Positions 14,769 to 23,763 are shown, numbered from the stretch's first letter. The stretch: 38,399 nucleotides of DNA from CAZNXJ01 sp964577115 (GCA_964577115.1 CAZNXJ010000040.1:1-38399), one strand, 5' to 3'. Numbers and translations are program-made. The notes: a model not told the origin generated them from the sequence alone.

Positions 14769-16121
14769 CTACTCGCCAAACGAGACGCGCATCAGCCCGT
14801 ACAGCGTTTCGTCGCCCCGCAGTACGAAGAACTTGATGGGCTGGGCCGAGCGGAACTCGGAGCTCGACAGAATGTAAGCGATGTCGTCGATCGACACCGT
14901 TTCCCATTTGTGCAGGCCAACGAGCACATCGCCGCGGCGTACACCACGCTGCGCGGCGGGACCGTCGCTCCGCACGGCCGTGATTTGCAGGCCGCCGCGG
15001 TAACGCGCGTCACCGGTAGGGCCGAAGAGATGGGGCGGAGCACTGGCGAGCCGCAGACCGAGCACGCGCCAGGCGAGTTCCTGGATCGACGGCTCCGTGC
15101 TGCGTTGTCCCTGGACCTTGAAATTCGTTGCAAAGGACTGGCCGCCGCGCCGGTACTCGATGCGCAGCTCCTCGCCATCCTGCACTCCGATCAGTCCGCG
15201 GTACCAGTCGAGCGTCCGGTGGACGGGGACGTCGCCCAGGGACAGGATAATGTCACCCGGCTCCAGCCCCGCTTTCTCTCCCGGCGTGCCCGCCTTCACC
15301 TCAACGACTTCAAAATGCGACCCGTTTCCGGTCCACACGGACTTGCCGGACACACCGTGCGCGACGGTGACTTGCTGATTGAGCAGCTGCGCGGCAACTT
15401 CGAGAGCATGATCGATAGGCAGGGCGAAGCCGATGCCCTGAGCGCCGACGCGGACGGCGACGTTGATGCCAATCATCTCGCCGTAGATGTTTAAAAGCGG
15501 GCCGCCCGAGTTGCCGGGATTGATGCTCGCATCGGTTTGAATCAGGTCCTGGTAGTGCTGATCGTCGCTGACCTGCACCGAGCGATGCAAGGCACTGATA
15601 ATGCCGCGGGTGACAGTGTGGGTATAGCCGTAGGCGTTGCCCACGGCGATGACGTCTTCGCCGGGTTTCAGATCCTGCGACGTCCCGATTTGCAGAACTG
15701 GTAGCGGCGATTCGGCGGGAATCTTAATGATGGCTAGATCGGTGGCCGGGTCGCGCGCGATCAGCTCGGCCGTCAGCGTCTGCTGATCGGCCATGGTGAC
15801 CTTAATTTGCGCGACGCCTTCGACGACATGGTAGTTCGTCAGAATATAACCGCGCGGGTCAATAATGATGCCCGTGCCCATCCCGTTGACTTGCCGGCTG
15901 GCGTCCGACGCGGTGAGTTGTCGCTGATCGGAACGCACCGATTTGCGGCCATGAATATTGACGACCGATGGCCGAGCCTTCTCGACGGCGCGGACGATCG
16001 CGTTTTGCCGCAGATCCGAGGCCTCAATCATACGGGGCGCGACGCCGAGTCCAGCGCACCAGACGGCGACGCTGCCCAACACCATCGCGCCCCATCGAGA
16101 AACACGTGTTCTATTCCGCAT
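14769..16121 (-). CDS. HtrA/Deg-type serine protease with two PDZ domains
   Basis: This is a periplasmic quality-control protease of the HtrA/DegP family. I start it at ATG 16121, which gives 450 residues and a proper signal or anchor segment: RNRTRVSR, then GAMVLGSVAVWCAGLGVA. The catalytic triad is His98 (LTNYHVVEG), Asp128 (ATDLAII) and Ser205 (NPGNSGGPLL). The first PDZ domain (about 270-355) carries KAGLEPGDIILSLGD. The second (about 370-450) carries RGVRRGDVLVGLHKW. The C-terminal GDETLYGLMRVSFGE closes the last strand. The frame stays open upstream to 16283, but that stretch would bury the signal peptide and starts with TTG. The substrate specificity is unknown. The lipoprotein-like gene at 16457 is divergent. 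Confidence 0.9.
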   Translation of the reverse strand: MRNRTRVSRWGAMVLGSVAVWCAGLGVAPRMIEASDLRQNAIVRAVEKARPSVVNIHGRKSVRSDQRQLTASDASRQVNGMGTGIIIDPRGYILTNYHVVEGVAQIKVTMADQQTLTAELIARDPATDLAIIKIPAESPLPVLQIGTSQDLKPGEDVIAVGNAYGYTHTVTRGIISALHRSVQVSDDQHYQDLIQTDASINPGNSGGPLLNIYGEMIGINVAVRVGAQGIGFALPIDHALEVAAQLLNQQVTVAHGVSGKSVWTGNGSHFEVVEVKAGTPGEKAGLEPGDIILSLGDVPVHRTLDWYRGLIGVQDGEELRIEYRRGGQSFATNFKVQGQRSTEPSIQELAWRVLGLRLASAPPHLFGPTGDARYRGGLQITAVRSDGPAAQRGVRRGDVLVGLHKWETVSIDDIAYILSSSEFRSAQPIKFFVLRGDETLYGLMRVSFGE

Positions 16122-16456
16122 GTGCAGCTCGTCAACGTATGGATTCGCGTGCTCGTGGCGGATCACCACGGCGCATCGCTGGTCGGCGGACGCAACTAGG
16201 GCGGCGAGGTAGTCCGACAAGTTCATCGGTTCGACCACCGACGTGTCTTCATGCAGGGGAGCCCCCGCGGAAGAGTCTGCCAAGACATCCCAGTTTCACA
16301 CGCGACGACGGACCACTGGCCCGCGCTGCGGGCGTGTTAGCGTGGCATTTTCTCCCGTCTTTCTCGCTTCGAGTTTGCCGATCAGTTCAAGTTTCCGGCG
16401 TTCCCGGACGAAATTGGAAACGGGCTTTTAGAATGCGCCGCGCGGAAAGGAGTAGC
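16122..16456. other. Divergent intergenic region (335 bp)
   Basis: It lies between the leftward protease and the rightward lipoprotein-like gene. On the minus strand the protease frame remains open to 16283, including an ATG at 16226 without a ribosome site, so part of it could be an N-terminal extension. On the plus strand TAGAAT (16429-16434) is a possible -10 close to the next gene, without a good -35. AAAGGAG (16446-16452) serves the ATG at 16457. I see nothing else. Confidence 0.4.
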
Positions 16457-16810
16457 ATGCCGTTGGGGATGCGAGTCCGTTCGATCCATTGCCGCCCGCA
16501 AATGCTTCGTGAGGCGCTGCGCGTTGCGCTGCTCGCTGGCTTACTAGCTGGGGCGAATGGTTGTGCAGGCTGGGCCGTACGCGGACCGGGTGCCGCCGAT
16601 TCCTGCTGCGCGGATGGCGGGTACTGTCTGCGCCACCTGTTGGTTGACAAATACCATCAGCTCTTCGCCTCGAGCGCTCCGGCCGAACCGCCGCTCAGCA
16701 AATTCCATCCTGTGCCGGCAAAACCGGTCTTCGAGCCAGCTGGCTGGTATGCGCCCGAACTCTTGCCCGTGCCCCAGCGCGCCACGCCGCTAGTGCCCGT
16801 CGAGCCGTAG
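16457..16810 (+). CDS. Small probable lipoprotein
   Basis: The protein has 117 residues of unknown function. The start is ATG at 16457, four bases after AAAGGAG. A second ATG at 16469 is possible, but its spacing is too long. The N-terminus reads MLREALRVALLAGLLAGANG before Cys32, which looks like a lipoprotein signal with ANGC as an imperfect lipobox. The mature part has closely spaced cysteines (SCCADGGYC), the segment LLVDKYHQLF, and a proline-rich tail that is probably unstructured. It would sit in the cell envelope. I cannot place it in a family. Confidence 0.65.
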   Translation: MPLGMRVRSIHCRPQMLREALRVALLAGLLAGANGCAGWAVRGPGAADSCCADGGYCLRHLLVDKYHQLFASSAPAEPPLSKFHPVPAKPVFEPAGWYAPELLPVPQRATPLVPVEP

Positions 16811-16947
16811 GGAAAGGCTTGGCGCGAGACTGTGAAGCGTGCAGCTTCGCGGCGTGAACGGATAGGCCGACGGCATTGCCTCGGCTCTTCCAGTTTCCTC
16901 GTCCCCGGTGGCTGCTCGTTCAGCGCGAGAGCGTACGGTCCCACGCG

Positions 16948-18243
16948 TCAGCCGCGGGACTCGCGGTGGTCCTGCCTTTCCTTTCGCTGCATCGCGGGGC
17001 GGATGAACAGGACGTTGATTAGCTGGAGGGCGAGAAAGAGCGCGAGCGGATAGACGGGCCACAGCCGGATCCAAAGTGGAAACGGCTCGTTAGCAACGGG
17101 CGGAACGCGCTCGGCCCCCAACTCGTTTGGCCCTCCCAGTTGCTCGGCCGATTCGGCGCGCTGCTGCATGCGCATGAGAGGCAAACGCACACTCTCAATG
17201 AACGCCCCGACAACGAGGATTAGGAGCGTGAGCATCAGGAGCCCACAGCTGCCCACGGCCATCATGCCTTTGAACGTGCCTTGCTCGGTATGTTCCTCGT
17301 TGAAAAGCTCAACCGTCTTTCCTCGCAGGGCCGAACGTTCGATGGCTTCGGCCACCTCTTGCCCGCGACTGGCCTCGCGCCACGAGAATACGGGCGGCTG
17401 GCTGCTCGCCACGCGTTCGATTTCCGCCAGAGCCTCGGCGGCTGCTTCGTTGCCGCGAAACGTCTCCTGCACCGCGCCGCCCGCAATCCAGGTTTCATCG
17501 GTGCGGTTGCGCGTCGCGACGAGCTGCCCCTTGGTTCCGAGCAGCGTTAGCCGAGCATCGTTGGACTCGCCCAGGACGCTGATCGACCACCGGCACAAGA
17601 TGCCGTTGGCCGCCTGCATGGTGGCACTTAGATGAAAGGCACCGCCCGGGGTCAACGCGTCACCCAGCGCCCCGACTTTGCGAATGTCCCCCGCGACTGC
17701 CCGCAGCAGTGCCGCATCACGACTCAGTTCACATCGCAATCGCTGCGGGTCCCGATCGGGAAAGCTGCGTTCGATAGCAATCTGCTCAACGCGCCCGATC
17801 GGCCCCTCGTCACCACGCTCGATCAAGTCCTTGAAGTACGCGAGCATCTGCGCGGAGACGTAGGGAAGCAGTGGAACAAGAGGTGCCGAGGAATCTTCGC
17901 GAATCATCTCGAGCTCGTAACCAACGAGTGCCTCACAGGCGGGCTGGACGAGCACGAGCAGCAAATTCGTCGGGGCAAGCTTGCGCAGCTGTTCCGTTCG
18001 CCGCTCGCGAGCTACTTCCTCATCGCCCGGCTGTGCCGCGATGAGAACCGCGTCGGCAGTCGTCGCGTGCAGCAATTCCTCCCATGCGTCACCCATCTGC
18101 AGAGGATCAAGGACGCCAGCAAGCGCTTCGCGATCGGCCGGTCCAAGATCGTAAGCGGCAACGAGCTGATGCTGCTTGGATTGCTGGATAGCTCGGACGA
18201 GTGCGAGCAAATACGGGTCGAGCCCGATCAATGCGAACTTCAT
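16948..18243 (-). CDS. Gfo/Idh/MocA-like protein with two C-terminal membrane segments
   Basis: The first 315 of 431 residues resemble a Gfo/Idh/MocA oxidoreductase. A Rossmann-type start MKFALIGLDPYLLALVRAI is followed by strand HQLVAAYD, then DAVLIAAQPG, and a beta-rich C-domain (GGAFHLSATMQAANGILCRW, RLTLLGTKGQLVA). The usual GxGxxG is replaced by GLDPYL, and the EKP motif with its catalytic lysine reads VQPACEA, so NAD(P)-dependent activity is doubtful. Residues 327-348 and 393-414 are clear membrane segments, joined by a charged loop. That would anchor the domain to the inner face of the membrane. The start is ATG at 18243. It lies 62 bp downstream of the SDR gene on the same strand, so an operon is possible. 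Confidence 0.7.
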   Translation of the reverse strand: MKFALIGLDPYLLALVRAIQQSKQHQLVAAYDLGPADREALAGVLDPLQMGDAWEELLHATTADAVLIAAQPGDEEVARERRTEQLRKLAPTNLLLVLVQPACEALVGYELEMIREDSSAPLVPLLPYVSAQMLAYFKDLIERGDEGPIGRVEQIAIERSFPDRDPQRLRCELSRDAALLRAVAGDIRKVGALGDALTPGGAFHLSATMQAANGILCRWSISVLGESNDARLTLLGTKGQLVATRNRTDETWIAGGAVQETFRGNEAAAEALAEIERVASSQPPVFSWREASRGQEVAEAIERSALRGKTVELFNEEHTEQGTFKGMMAVGSCGLLMLTLLILVVGAFIESVRLPLMRMQQRAESAEQLGGPNELGAERVPPVANEPFPLWIRLWPVYPLALFLALQLINVLFIRPAMQRKERQDHRESRG

Positions 18244-18305
18244 CGTGAGCCCGATGCCCCGGTGCGATGAGGATCCAAAGGTTCAATCGTGAGTTTTAGA
18301 AACGT

Positions 18306-19073
18306 TCACAATCGGCGGATATGGAATCCGCCGTCGACGTGAAACCGATTCCCGGTGCTAAACGTAAACGCATCGCCCGTCAAGGCGGCGACGGCACGCG
18401 CCACATCCGCGGGCGTACCCCAGCGGCGGATAGGCGTCAGTCCTTCGGCAATGAGCCGGTCGTATTTCTCCTTGACTGGCGCCGTCATGTCGCTCGCGAT
18501 GATCCCGGGACAGACTTCAAAGACGCGAATTCCTTCCTCCGCCAACCGCTCGGCCAGCACCTGCGTCATCATGCTCATGGCGGCCTTCGCCATGCAGTAA
18601 TCGGGACGGTTGGTAGAGACGGTGTAAGCGGAGATCGACGAGATGTTAATGATCGTCCCGTGCGCGACGCGCTGGGCCGCGATCCCCGCGAGCATGGCTT
18701 TGGCGGCCGACTGGGCGAGAAAGAATGGTCCTTTCAGGTTCGTCGCGAACACTTTATCCCAGCTCTCTTCGGTCGTCTCCAGCACATCGAGCCGGCCGGG
18801 TGATGTGATGCCGGCGTTGTTGACGAGCACGTCAAGCTGCCCGAATTCGTGAAGCGTGGCGTCGATCAACCGCTGCCGGTCGTCGCGCTGGCTGATATCG
18901 GCCTGCACGACGATCGGCTGCGCCCCTCGCTTTGCGATGTCGTCGGCCACCTGCTGTGCCGCGGCTGCATCGCGGACATAGTTGATCACGATGCCACGAT
19001 CGGGGCCGGCGAGTTCTTCCGCGATCGCGCGGCCGATGCCGCGCGACGAGCCGGTAATGATGGAGACGTGCAT
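18306..19073 (-). CDS. Short-chain dehydrogenase/reductase (FabG-like)
   Basis: This 255-residue SDR has the cofactor motif TGSSRGIG (7-14), NNAG (85-88), and the catalytic Ser146 (ISSISAY), Tyr159 and Lys163 (YCMAK). The ending FHVDGGF is typical. It is closest in style to 3-oxoacyl-ACP reductase-type SDRs, often annotated 3-ketoacyl-ACP reductase. The physiological substrate cannot be decided from the motifs, because many such proteins reduce sugars or other ketones. The start is ATG at 19073, with GGAG four bases upstream. An open frame continues 135 bases further upstream but is not supported. The gene is divergent from the FKBP gene. Confidence 0.9.
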   Translation of the reverse strand: MHVSIITGSSRGIGRAIAEELAGPDRGIVINYVRDAAAAQQVADDIAKRGAQPIVVQADISQRDDRQRLIDATLHEFGQLDVLVNNAGITSPGRLDVLETTEESWDKVFATNLKGPFFLAQSAAKAMLAGIAAQRVAHGTIINISSISAYTVSTNRPDYCMAKAAMSMMTQVLAERLAEEGIRVFEVCPGIIASDMTAPVKEKYDRLIAEGLTPIRRWGTPADVARAVAALTGDAFTFSTGNRFHVDGGFHIRRL

Positions 19074-19328
19074 AGGACTCCACGAGCGCTGCGTAGCCGG
19101 AGGACCCAAGGAAAACGGGTAGGATGACGGCGCTTGGCCGGAGATGCAAGCCGCAGCGTTCGTCAAGCCCGCTCGCGTTTCCGGCAACGGCAATACCGAG
19201 TCGTGCAAGCCGTTTCGTTCTGCCCACTATTCGCCGCGTACAACTTCCATTAGCTTGGCGCCTGTGACTGGCAACCGGTGCTCTGCGTCATAGACACCAC
19301 CTGCCGAGGCAAAAAAGGAGTTTCATTT

Positions 19329-19814
19329 ATGCCCATGCGACGCTGGAGCGTTGTCCCACTGTTCGGAACACTCATGTTATTGTTGGGAGTCGCCATGGCC
19401 GCGGAGGATCAAGCGAAGGAAACACCGTTTCCGAAATTACCGAACGGCGCCGGCGAAATTTCCCGTGACGCACCGAAAAAGTTTACTCAGACCAAGTCGG
19501 GGCTGAAGTATCGGATACTCCGGGCGGGAAAGGGCGTAAAGCCGAACGCCACGGACACCATCGAGGTGAACTATCATGGCTGGCTTCCCAGCGGCGAGGT
19601 TTTCGATAGTTCGTACGAGCGCGGCGAATCGATCTCGTTTCCGCTAAACCGCGTCATCAAGGGTTGGACCGAGGGCATGCAGATCGTCGCGGAAGGCGGC
19701 ATGATCGAGCTCGAGATTCCCCCGGAGCTGGCCTACGGTAAACGGGGCGTGCCTGGAGCCATCCCGCCCGACGCTCGGCTGCATTTTCTTGTCGAGCTGA
19801 TTCGCGTCGAATGA
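19329..19814 (+). CDS. Exported FKBP-type peptidyl-prolyl isomerase
   Basis: This 161-residue protein has a signal peptide (residues 1-25: basic PMRRW, hydrophobic PLFGTLMLLLGVAMAA) and one FKBP domain. The FKBP blocks are VNYHGWLPSG (80-89), DSSYERG (93-99), VIKGWTEG (109-116), the strand MIELEIPPELAYG (125-137) and GVPGAIPPDARLHFLVEL. It catalyses cis-trans isomerisation of prolyl bonds in exported proteins. The start is ATG at 19329, with GGAG (19317-19320) eight bases upstream. The gene is followed by a strong hairpin and is likely monocistronic. Confidence 0.95.
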   Translation: MPMRRWSVVPLFGTLMLLLGVAMAAEDQAKETPFPKLPNGAGEISRDAPKKFTQTKSGLKYRILRAGKGVKPNATDTIEVNYHGWLPSGEVFDSSYERGESISFPLNRVIKGWTEGMQIVAEGGMIELEIPPELAYGKRGVPGAIPPDARLHFLVELIRVE

Positions 19815-19871
19815 GTGTCGGGCGATCGCGCGATTGGTCGCCCTGCGCGGCGCGAGGCGTTAGGAACGAAA

Positions 19872-19909
19872 AAAGCCGAGCAGCCTTGGCAACACGGCTG
19901 CTCGGCTTT
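19872..19909. terminator. Strong hairpin, probable terminator after the FKBP gene
   Basis: AAAGCCGAGCAGCC (19872-19885) pairs perfectly with GGCTGCTCGGCTTT (19896-19909), a 14-bp stem with a 10-base loop. It begins with A-rich bases and ends in TTT, the pattern of a bidirectional intrinsic terminator. It lies 57 bp after the FKBP stop and 100 bp before the end of the leftward MurF-like gene, so it can serve both. Confidence 0.8.
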
Positions 19910-20009
19910 CGCTATTCCCTGGCGCCGGAGCGGCACGGAGCCGCTCCGACGCTCAGTATAAGTTCCACCGTGAAGCGCTCACTGAGACGGTTGACCCAGA
20001 AACCGCGAT

Positions 20010-21197
20010 TCAGCAAGCATGTCGCTTCAACCCAGGAGGGAGGGTAGTCTCGGATTCCCGCAAACCCGAAACTAGCGGCGGAACTTCCATGTTCCTGTCA
20101 GCATTCCTTCCGTGGACTTCCGACTTCTCGTACCAATAATCGCAAGCTGCGACAAGATCGGCTCGCGACGCGCCGAGGATCCGAGCGGTCGCATAAGCGA
20201 CCGCCATTTTCTCGACGCTCCAGTCGGCTCGCGCCGCCAGACATGTTCGCTCGCCACGCACCACCAGTCGCAATTCGTCCGACCCGCGCTGAAACGTTTG
20301 GATCGGCCAATCGCACGCTGGATTCCGACCGACGGTCAACACGGCTGCTTGACTGGTCTGCCGCACCTGCTCGGCGACTTCATCCCCGATATCGTGCAGG
20401 ATAACCAGACCGTTGTCCGGCAGGCCCGCGATGACTGACAGTAACCCGTCAGTATCGGCCGCCAACTTTCGTTGCCGGTTGTTCTCGTCGTGTGCGGAGG
20501 TAATAACCGCTACGTGCGGGCAGCACAAGTGCGAAATTTCACTTACTTCGGAATTTGATTCCGGAGCCAGCGCATAGACATTCCATTCGGTGGCACCTGC
20601 GGTGCGCAATAGTTCGAGCGCCGCTTGCGACGCCGAACGCAAGGGTGCCGCCGGCTCCACGGTGTGTGCCATTCGCCCGGCGAGGGCCTTGGAGACGAGG
20701 TGCGCCACAAGGCTCGGCTCGTCGCCGGAAACCAGCACAAACCGGCCGAGCGTTCGGCGGCGCGCCCAATTGCCAAGATCCAGCAGCGCGCGGCGTGCGT
20801 CGCGCACAACGACGGCGAAGGAGCCGGCCCACGGTTCGAGACCGCGGCGAGCCGTCACGACACCGGCCGCACCACGGATGAAGGCCTCTTCGGCCGAGCC
20901 GCCGATGATGTTCGGATCGCCCGTCAGGTCCCAGAAGACGTCTCCTGGTTGCACCTCGTCGCTGCGCGTACCAATCCGCAGCACAGGTTCATGCCGGCCT
21001 CCGATGGGCGGCAGAACGCCGAGCTGAAGTTGACCGCCCGTGATGTCGGCAACGTCGCCGCAGCAAAGCTCGAACATGGAATACGTACCAGGCTGCAATT
21101 CGTATACTCTCGTAGAAACGATCCGCGGTGGCCCATCACCCGAGGCGGCATGGCACCGCGCGTCGACGATACTCACCGGCGGCGCCGTAAGCGCCAT
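20010..21197 (-). CDS. MurF-like protein without P-loop or C-terminal domain
   Basis: The 395 residues follow the first two domains of a Mur ligase. Residues 44-148 match the MurF N-domain (RSDEVQPGDVFWDLTGD, AFIRGAAGVVTAR). Residues 150-340 follow the central ATPase domain in outline, including PHVAVITSAHDENN where N-x-x-x-D-H is expected. The P-loop GxxGKTT is replaced by VSGDEPSLV (156-164), and the lysine that becomes carbamylated is absent. The chain ends just after the position of the pGRME motif (here RNMEV), so the third, amino-acid-binding domain is missing. It cannot be an ordinary ligase. The start is ATG at 21197. A GTG at 21236 would overlap the MurE-like stop and also fits a coupled gene; neither has a ribosome site. 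The role may be structural or regulatory. Confidence 0.7.
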   Translation of the reverse strand: MALTAPPVSIVDARCHAASGDGPPRIVSTRVYELQPGTYSMFELCCGDVADITGGQLQLGVLPPIGGRHEPVLRIGTRSDEVQPGDVFWDLTGDPNIIGGSAEEAFIRGAAGVVTARRGLEPWAGSFAVVVRDARRALLDLGNWARRRTLGRFVLVSGDEPSLVAHLVSKALAGRMAHTVEPAAPLRSASQAALELLRTAGATEWNVYALAPESNSEVSEISHLCCPHVAVITSAHDENNRQRKLAADTDGLLSVIAGLPDNGLVILHDIGDEVAEQVRQTSQAAVLTVGRNPACDWPIQTFQRGSDELRLVVRGERTCLAARADWSVEKMAVAYATARILGASRADLVAACDYWYEKSEVHGRNADRNMEVPPLVSGLRESETTLPPGLKRHAC

Positions 21198-21226
21198 CAC
21201 CGTGCATCGCGCAATCGTGCCGCGAT

Positions 21227-22744
21227 CTACCGCCACATGGGCAGAATGACAGGCCCGTCGTCCTCCGCGTGGCCATCGTCGGCCGCAACCTCATAGAGGA
21301 ACCGCTCGGCGACCGCGCGGTCACTCCAGGGCAGAATGCGGTCACCAAGATCCTGCGTATCCGCATCGCCTTTGCCGGCGATCAGCAAGCAGTCGCCGGG
21401 GCGCGCAATCTCGAGGGCATACTGGATCGCTCGCGTTCGGTCCGGAATGACATGGGCGCGCCCGGGTGCCGAATAGCCATCGAGCACATCGTGCGCGATC
21501 CGCAGCACCGAATCAGTGCCCGGGTCATTTGCCGTAATGATGCTGATATCCGAGCAGCGTTCGGCCACTCGGCCGAGCAGCGGACGGTACTCGCGGGAAC
21601 CATCGCTCGTGGGCCCATACACGCAAATCACGCGTCCCATCGCGGCCTGGCGCAGCGTTCGAAGTCCGATTGCCAACCGGTCCGGGCAATCGGCTCGATC
21701 AATGAACACGCCAAACGGCTGCCCGCACTCAATACGCTCCATGCGTCCCGGAATCCGTTCGACGGATTCGAGTCCGCGCACAATATCCGTGAGCTCGATC
21801 CCCAGCGCCATGGCGGCCGTCGCGGCGGCCAGGCAGTTCGCGATGTGATGATCGCCGATGATGCGCGTCCGCACGGCTGACGTCTGATTGCCAGCAAGCA
21901 GCAGAAACGTTTGCTCGCTCGGAAGCCGCTCAATAAGCGTCGCGCTGACGTCGGCGCTGTCGTCACGTCCGAACCACAGCGTGCGTTCCGGCAACTGGTC
22001 GCGGAAGTGCCGGGTCGCCGGATCGTCAGCGTTGATGACAGCCACACCGTTGTTTTTGAGTCCGTCGAGGAGCCGCAGCTTGGCGGCCCGGTAGTTCTTC
22101 ACGGTGCCATGTCGGTCGAGATGCGCTCGCCGTACGTTCGAAAGCACAGCCACATCCCACGTCATTCCGGCCACTCGGCGCTCGGCCAGCGCCTGGCTCG
22201 ATACCTCCACGACTCCCGCCACACAGCCGGCAGCTTCCATTTCCGCCAGCCGATGGGCTAGTTCGGGAGCTTGCGGAGTCGTCGCGGCAGTCGGGCAGGT
22301 GTTATATGAATTGGTCCAGCCCAGCGAGTGCGAAGCCCCGGCGGGAATCTTGGCCGCCCGCAGGATCGCGTTCAGGAGGAACGCAATTGTTGTCTTCCCA
22401 TGCGTGCCGGAGACACCGACAGTGGTCAGTCGCGACGTCGGCCGCGCGACGAGGAACTGGCAGAGAACCCCTAACGCCTCGCGCGAGTCCTCGACCAGAT
22501 ACTGGGGAATGCCTACCGGCAAAGGGCGTTCGCCAATCACCGCCGAGGCGCCTCGGCGCACCGCCTCGCCGACATTCTCATGGCCGTCGTCGGTATCCCG
22601 CACCAGGGCGACATAAATGTCGCCGGGATGCACCTGGTGAGCGTCAGCCGTACACGAAGTCACGCGCACATCGGGGCTTCCGAGCCGCCGAGCACGCGGG
22701 AAGAGAGCCGAAAGACGAACGCCATCCGTGATCGCATGCACCAT
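21227..22744 (-). CDS. Divergent MurE-like ligase
   Basis: MurE adds the third amino acid to UDP-MurNAc-Ala-Glu. This 505-residue relative keeps the ATP site GTHGKTT (113-119), TTPQAPELAHRLAEM (155-169), VEVSSQAL, NVRRAHLDRHGT (203-214), Lys222 in YRAAKLRLL (the carbamylated position) and IPGRMER (331-337). Substrate-side motifs are altered. DYAHTPD reads DRADCPD (349-355). The DNPRxE block that recognises diaminopimelate reads NDPGTD (406-411). GKGHE reads GKGDA (457-461). It is probably still an ATP-dependent ligase, but not a standard DAP-adding MurE. ATG at 22744 has GGAGG eight bases upstream; an ATG 51 bases earlier lacks one. The MurF-like gene follows directly. Confidence 0.8.
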   Translation of the reverse strand: MVHAITDGVRLSALFPRARRLGSPDVRVTSCTADAHQVHPGDIYVALVRDTDDGHENVGEAVRRGASAVIGERPLPVGIPQYLVEDSREALGVLCQFLVARPTSRLTTVGVSGTHGKTTIAFLLNAILRAAKIPAGASHSLGWTNSYNTCPTAATTPQAPELAHRLAEMEAAGCVAGVVEVSSQALAERRVAGMTWDVAVLSNVRRAHLDRHGTVKNYRAAKLRLLDGLKNNGVAVINADDPATRHFRDQLPERTLWFGRDDSADVSATLIERLPSEQTFLLLAGNQTSAVRTRIIGDHHIANCLAAATAAMALGIELTDIVRGLESVERIPGRMERIECGQPFGVFIDRADCPDRLAIGLRTLRQAAMGRVICVYGPTSDGSREYRPLLGRVAERCSDISIITANDPGTDSVLRIAHDVLDGYSAPGRAHVIPDRTRAIQYALEIARPGDCLLIAGKGDADTQDLGDRILPWSDRAVAERFLYEVAADDGHAEDDGPVILPMWR

Positions 22745-23061
22745 CCCGCGGCCTCCGTGCCTCTGGGTCTTGCGGCGAATCGAGAGTCTGTCCATGGTGC
22801 GCCGTCGGCGGCCGTCCCGCTGCTCATCCGTGTGCTGCTCGAAAGTTGTCCTTCAAGCAACACAGCGCCGGCGGCGCGCAGAGACAGTTCCGATCAACGG
22901 CTCCGCGGCGTTCCTTGCCGCGTGTCGGCGCCGGCGAGCAAAGTCACCCGGCCAGCACCACGGGAGAGGGATTGTCAGGATTTGGTTTCAGGTGTCAAGG
23001 CAGAAATCCATCCCGTGGCGCTCAGCTTGCTGCGAACCAGGAACTTTGGGAAAAAGAGGTT
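22745..23061. other. Divergent intergenic region (317 bp)
   Basis: This is the gap between the leftward MurE-like gene and the rightward HTH-EIIA gene. It holds the GGAGG site of the former (complement, near 22753-22757) and an AAGAGG just before the ATG at 23062. I see no consensus promoter, RNA gene or repeat. Reading frames run through it in both directions but look non-coding. Confidence 0.4.
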
Positions 23062-23763
23062 ATGAGCAGCGAAGACTTTGATATCGAAGCGCTCGCGCGC
23101 TACCTCCACCTGAGCGCCGCTCAGGTGCAGCGCATGGCCGAGCGCAACCAGATCCCCGGCCGCAAGATCGGCGGCCAGTGGCGGTTTTCTCAGGCGGAAG
23201 TCCACCATTGGCTGGAAGAACGCATCGGGGCGTCTGACGAATCCGAGCTGGTCGAAATGGAAAGCGTGCTCGATCGGCAGCATTCGAACGCCGAAGTCGT
23301 ACGCATCGCGGCGTTGATTCCGCCCGAGTGCGTCGAACCTCAGTTGAACGCGCGGTCACGCGGAAAGGTGATCGACGCGATGGTCGATCTCGCGGCGCGC
23401 TCGGGCATGCTCTGGGATCCCGATCGACTGGCCGACGCGGTACGTGCACGTGAAAAATTGCACCCGACGGCGCTCGACAACGGGGTGGCGCTGTTGCACC
23501 CGAGAAGGCCCATGCCCGGGATACTCGCTGAACCCTTTATTGCACTGGGGCGAACACCGAGTGGGGTCCCGTTCGGCGGAGCCCACGGGGTGTTAACCGA
23601 TCTATTTTTCCTCATTTGTTCCGTGACCGATAGCGAACACCTGCGGACGCTCGCGCGACTCAGCCGCCTGCTCGCATTGCCACTCTTTCTGGGACGCCTG
23701 CGCGATGCGCAGTCGAGTCACGAAATGCTTGACGTCATTCGCGAGTTCGAAGCCGAGCTCTAA
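23062..23763 (+). CDS. HTH (excisionase-type) fused to PTS EIIA (PtsN-like) domain
   Basis: This 233-residue two-domain regulator begins with a helix-turn-helix of the excisionase/MerR-like HTH_17 type (6-54: IEALARYLHLSAAQVQRMAE, then IPGRKIGGQWRFSQAEVHHWL). An acidic linker follows. Residues 85-233 are a PTS EIIA type-2 domain like PtsN, with DNGVALLHPRRP (139-150), where His146 fits the phosphorylated histidine; GVPFGGAHGVLTDLFFLICS; and HLRTLARLSRLL. The EIIA domain is expected to sense phosphorylation state, and the HTH could bind DNA. Start: ATG at 23062, with AAGAGG only two bases before it, which is tight. The gene is followed by the receiver-like gene 46 bp downstream. No sugar permease or EI/HPr lies nearby. 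Confidence 0.85.
   Translation: MSSEDFDIEALARYLHLSAAQVQRMAERNQIPGRKIGGQWRFSQAEVHHWLEERIGASDESELVEMESVLDRQHSNAEVVRIAALIPPECVEPQLNARSRGKVIDAMVDLAARSGMLWDPDRLADAVRAREKLHPTALDNGVALLHPRRPMPGILAEPFIALGRTPSGVPFGGAHGVLTDLFFLICSVTDSEHLRTLARLSRLLALPLFLGRLRDAQSSHEMLDVIREFEAEL

Noticed and set aside
16122..16283. N-terminal extension of the HtrA protease
   Set aside because: It would begin with TTG or a site-less ATG and would place the signal peptide inside the protein.
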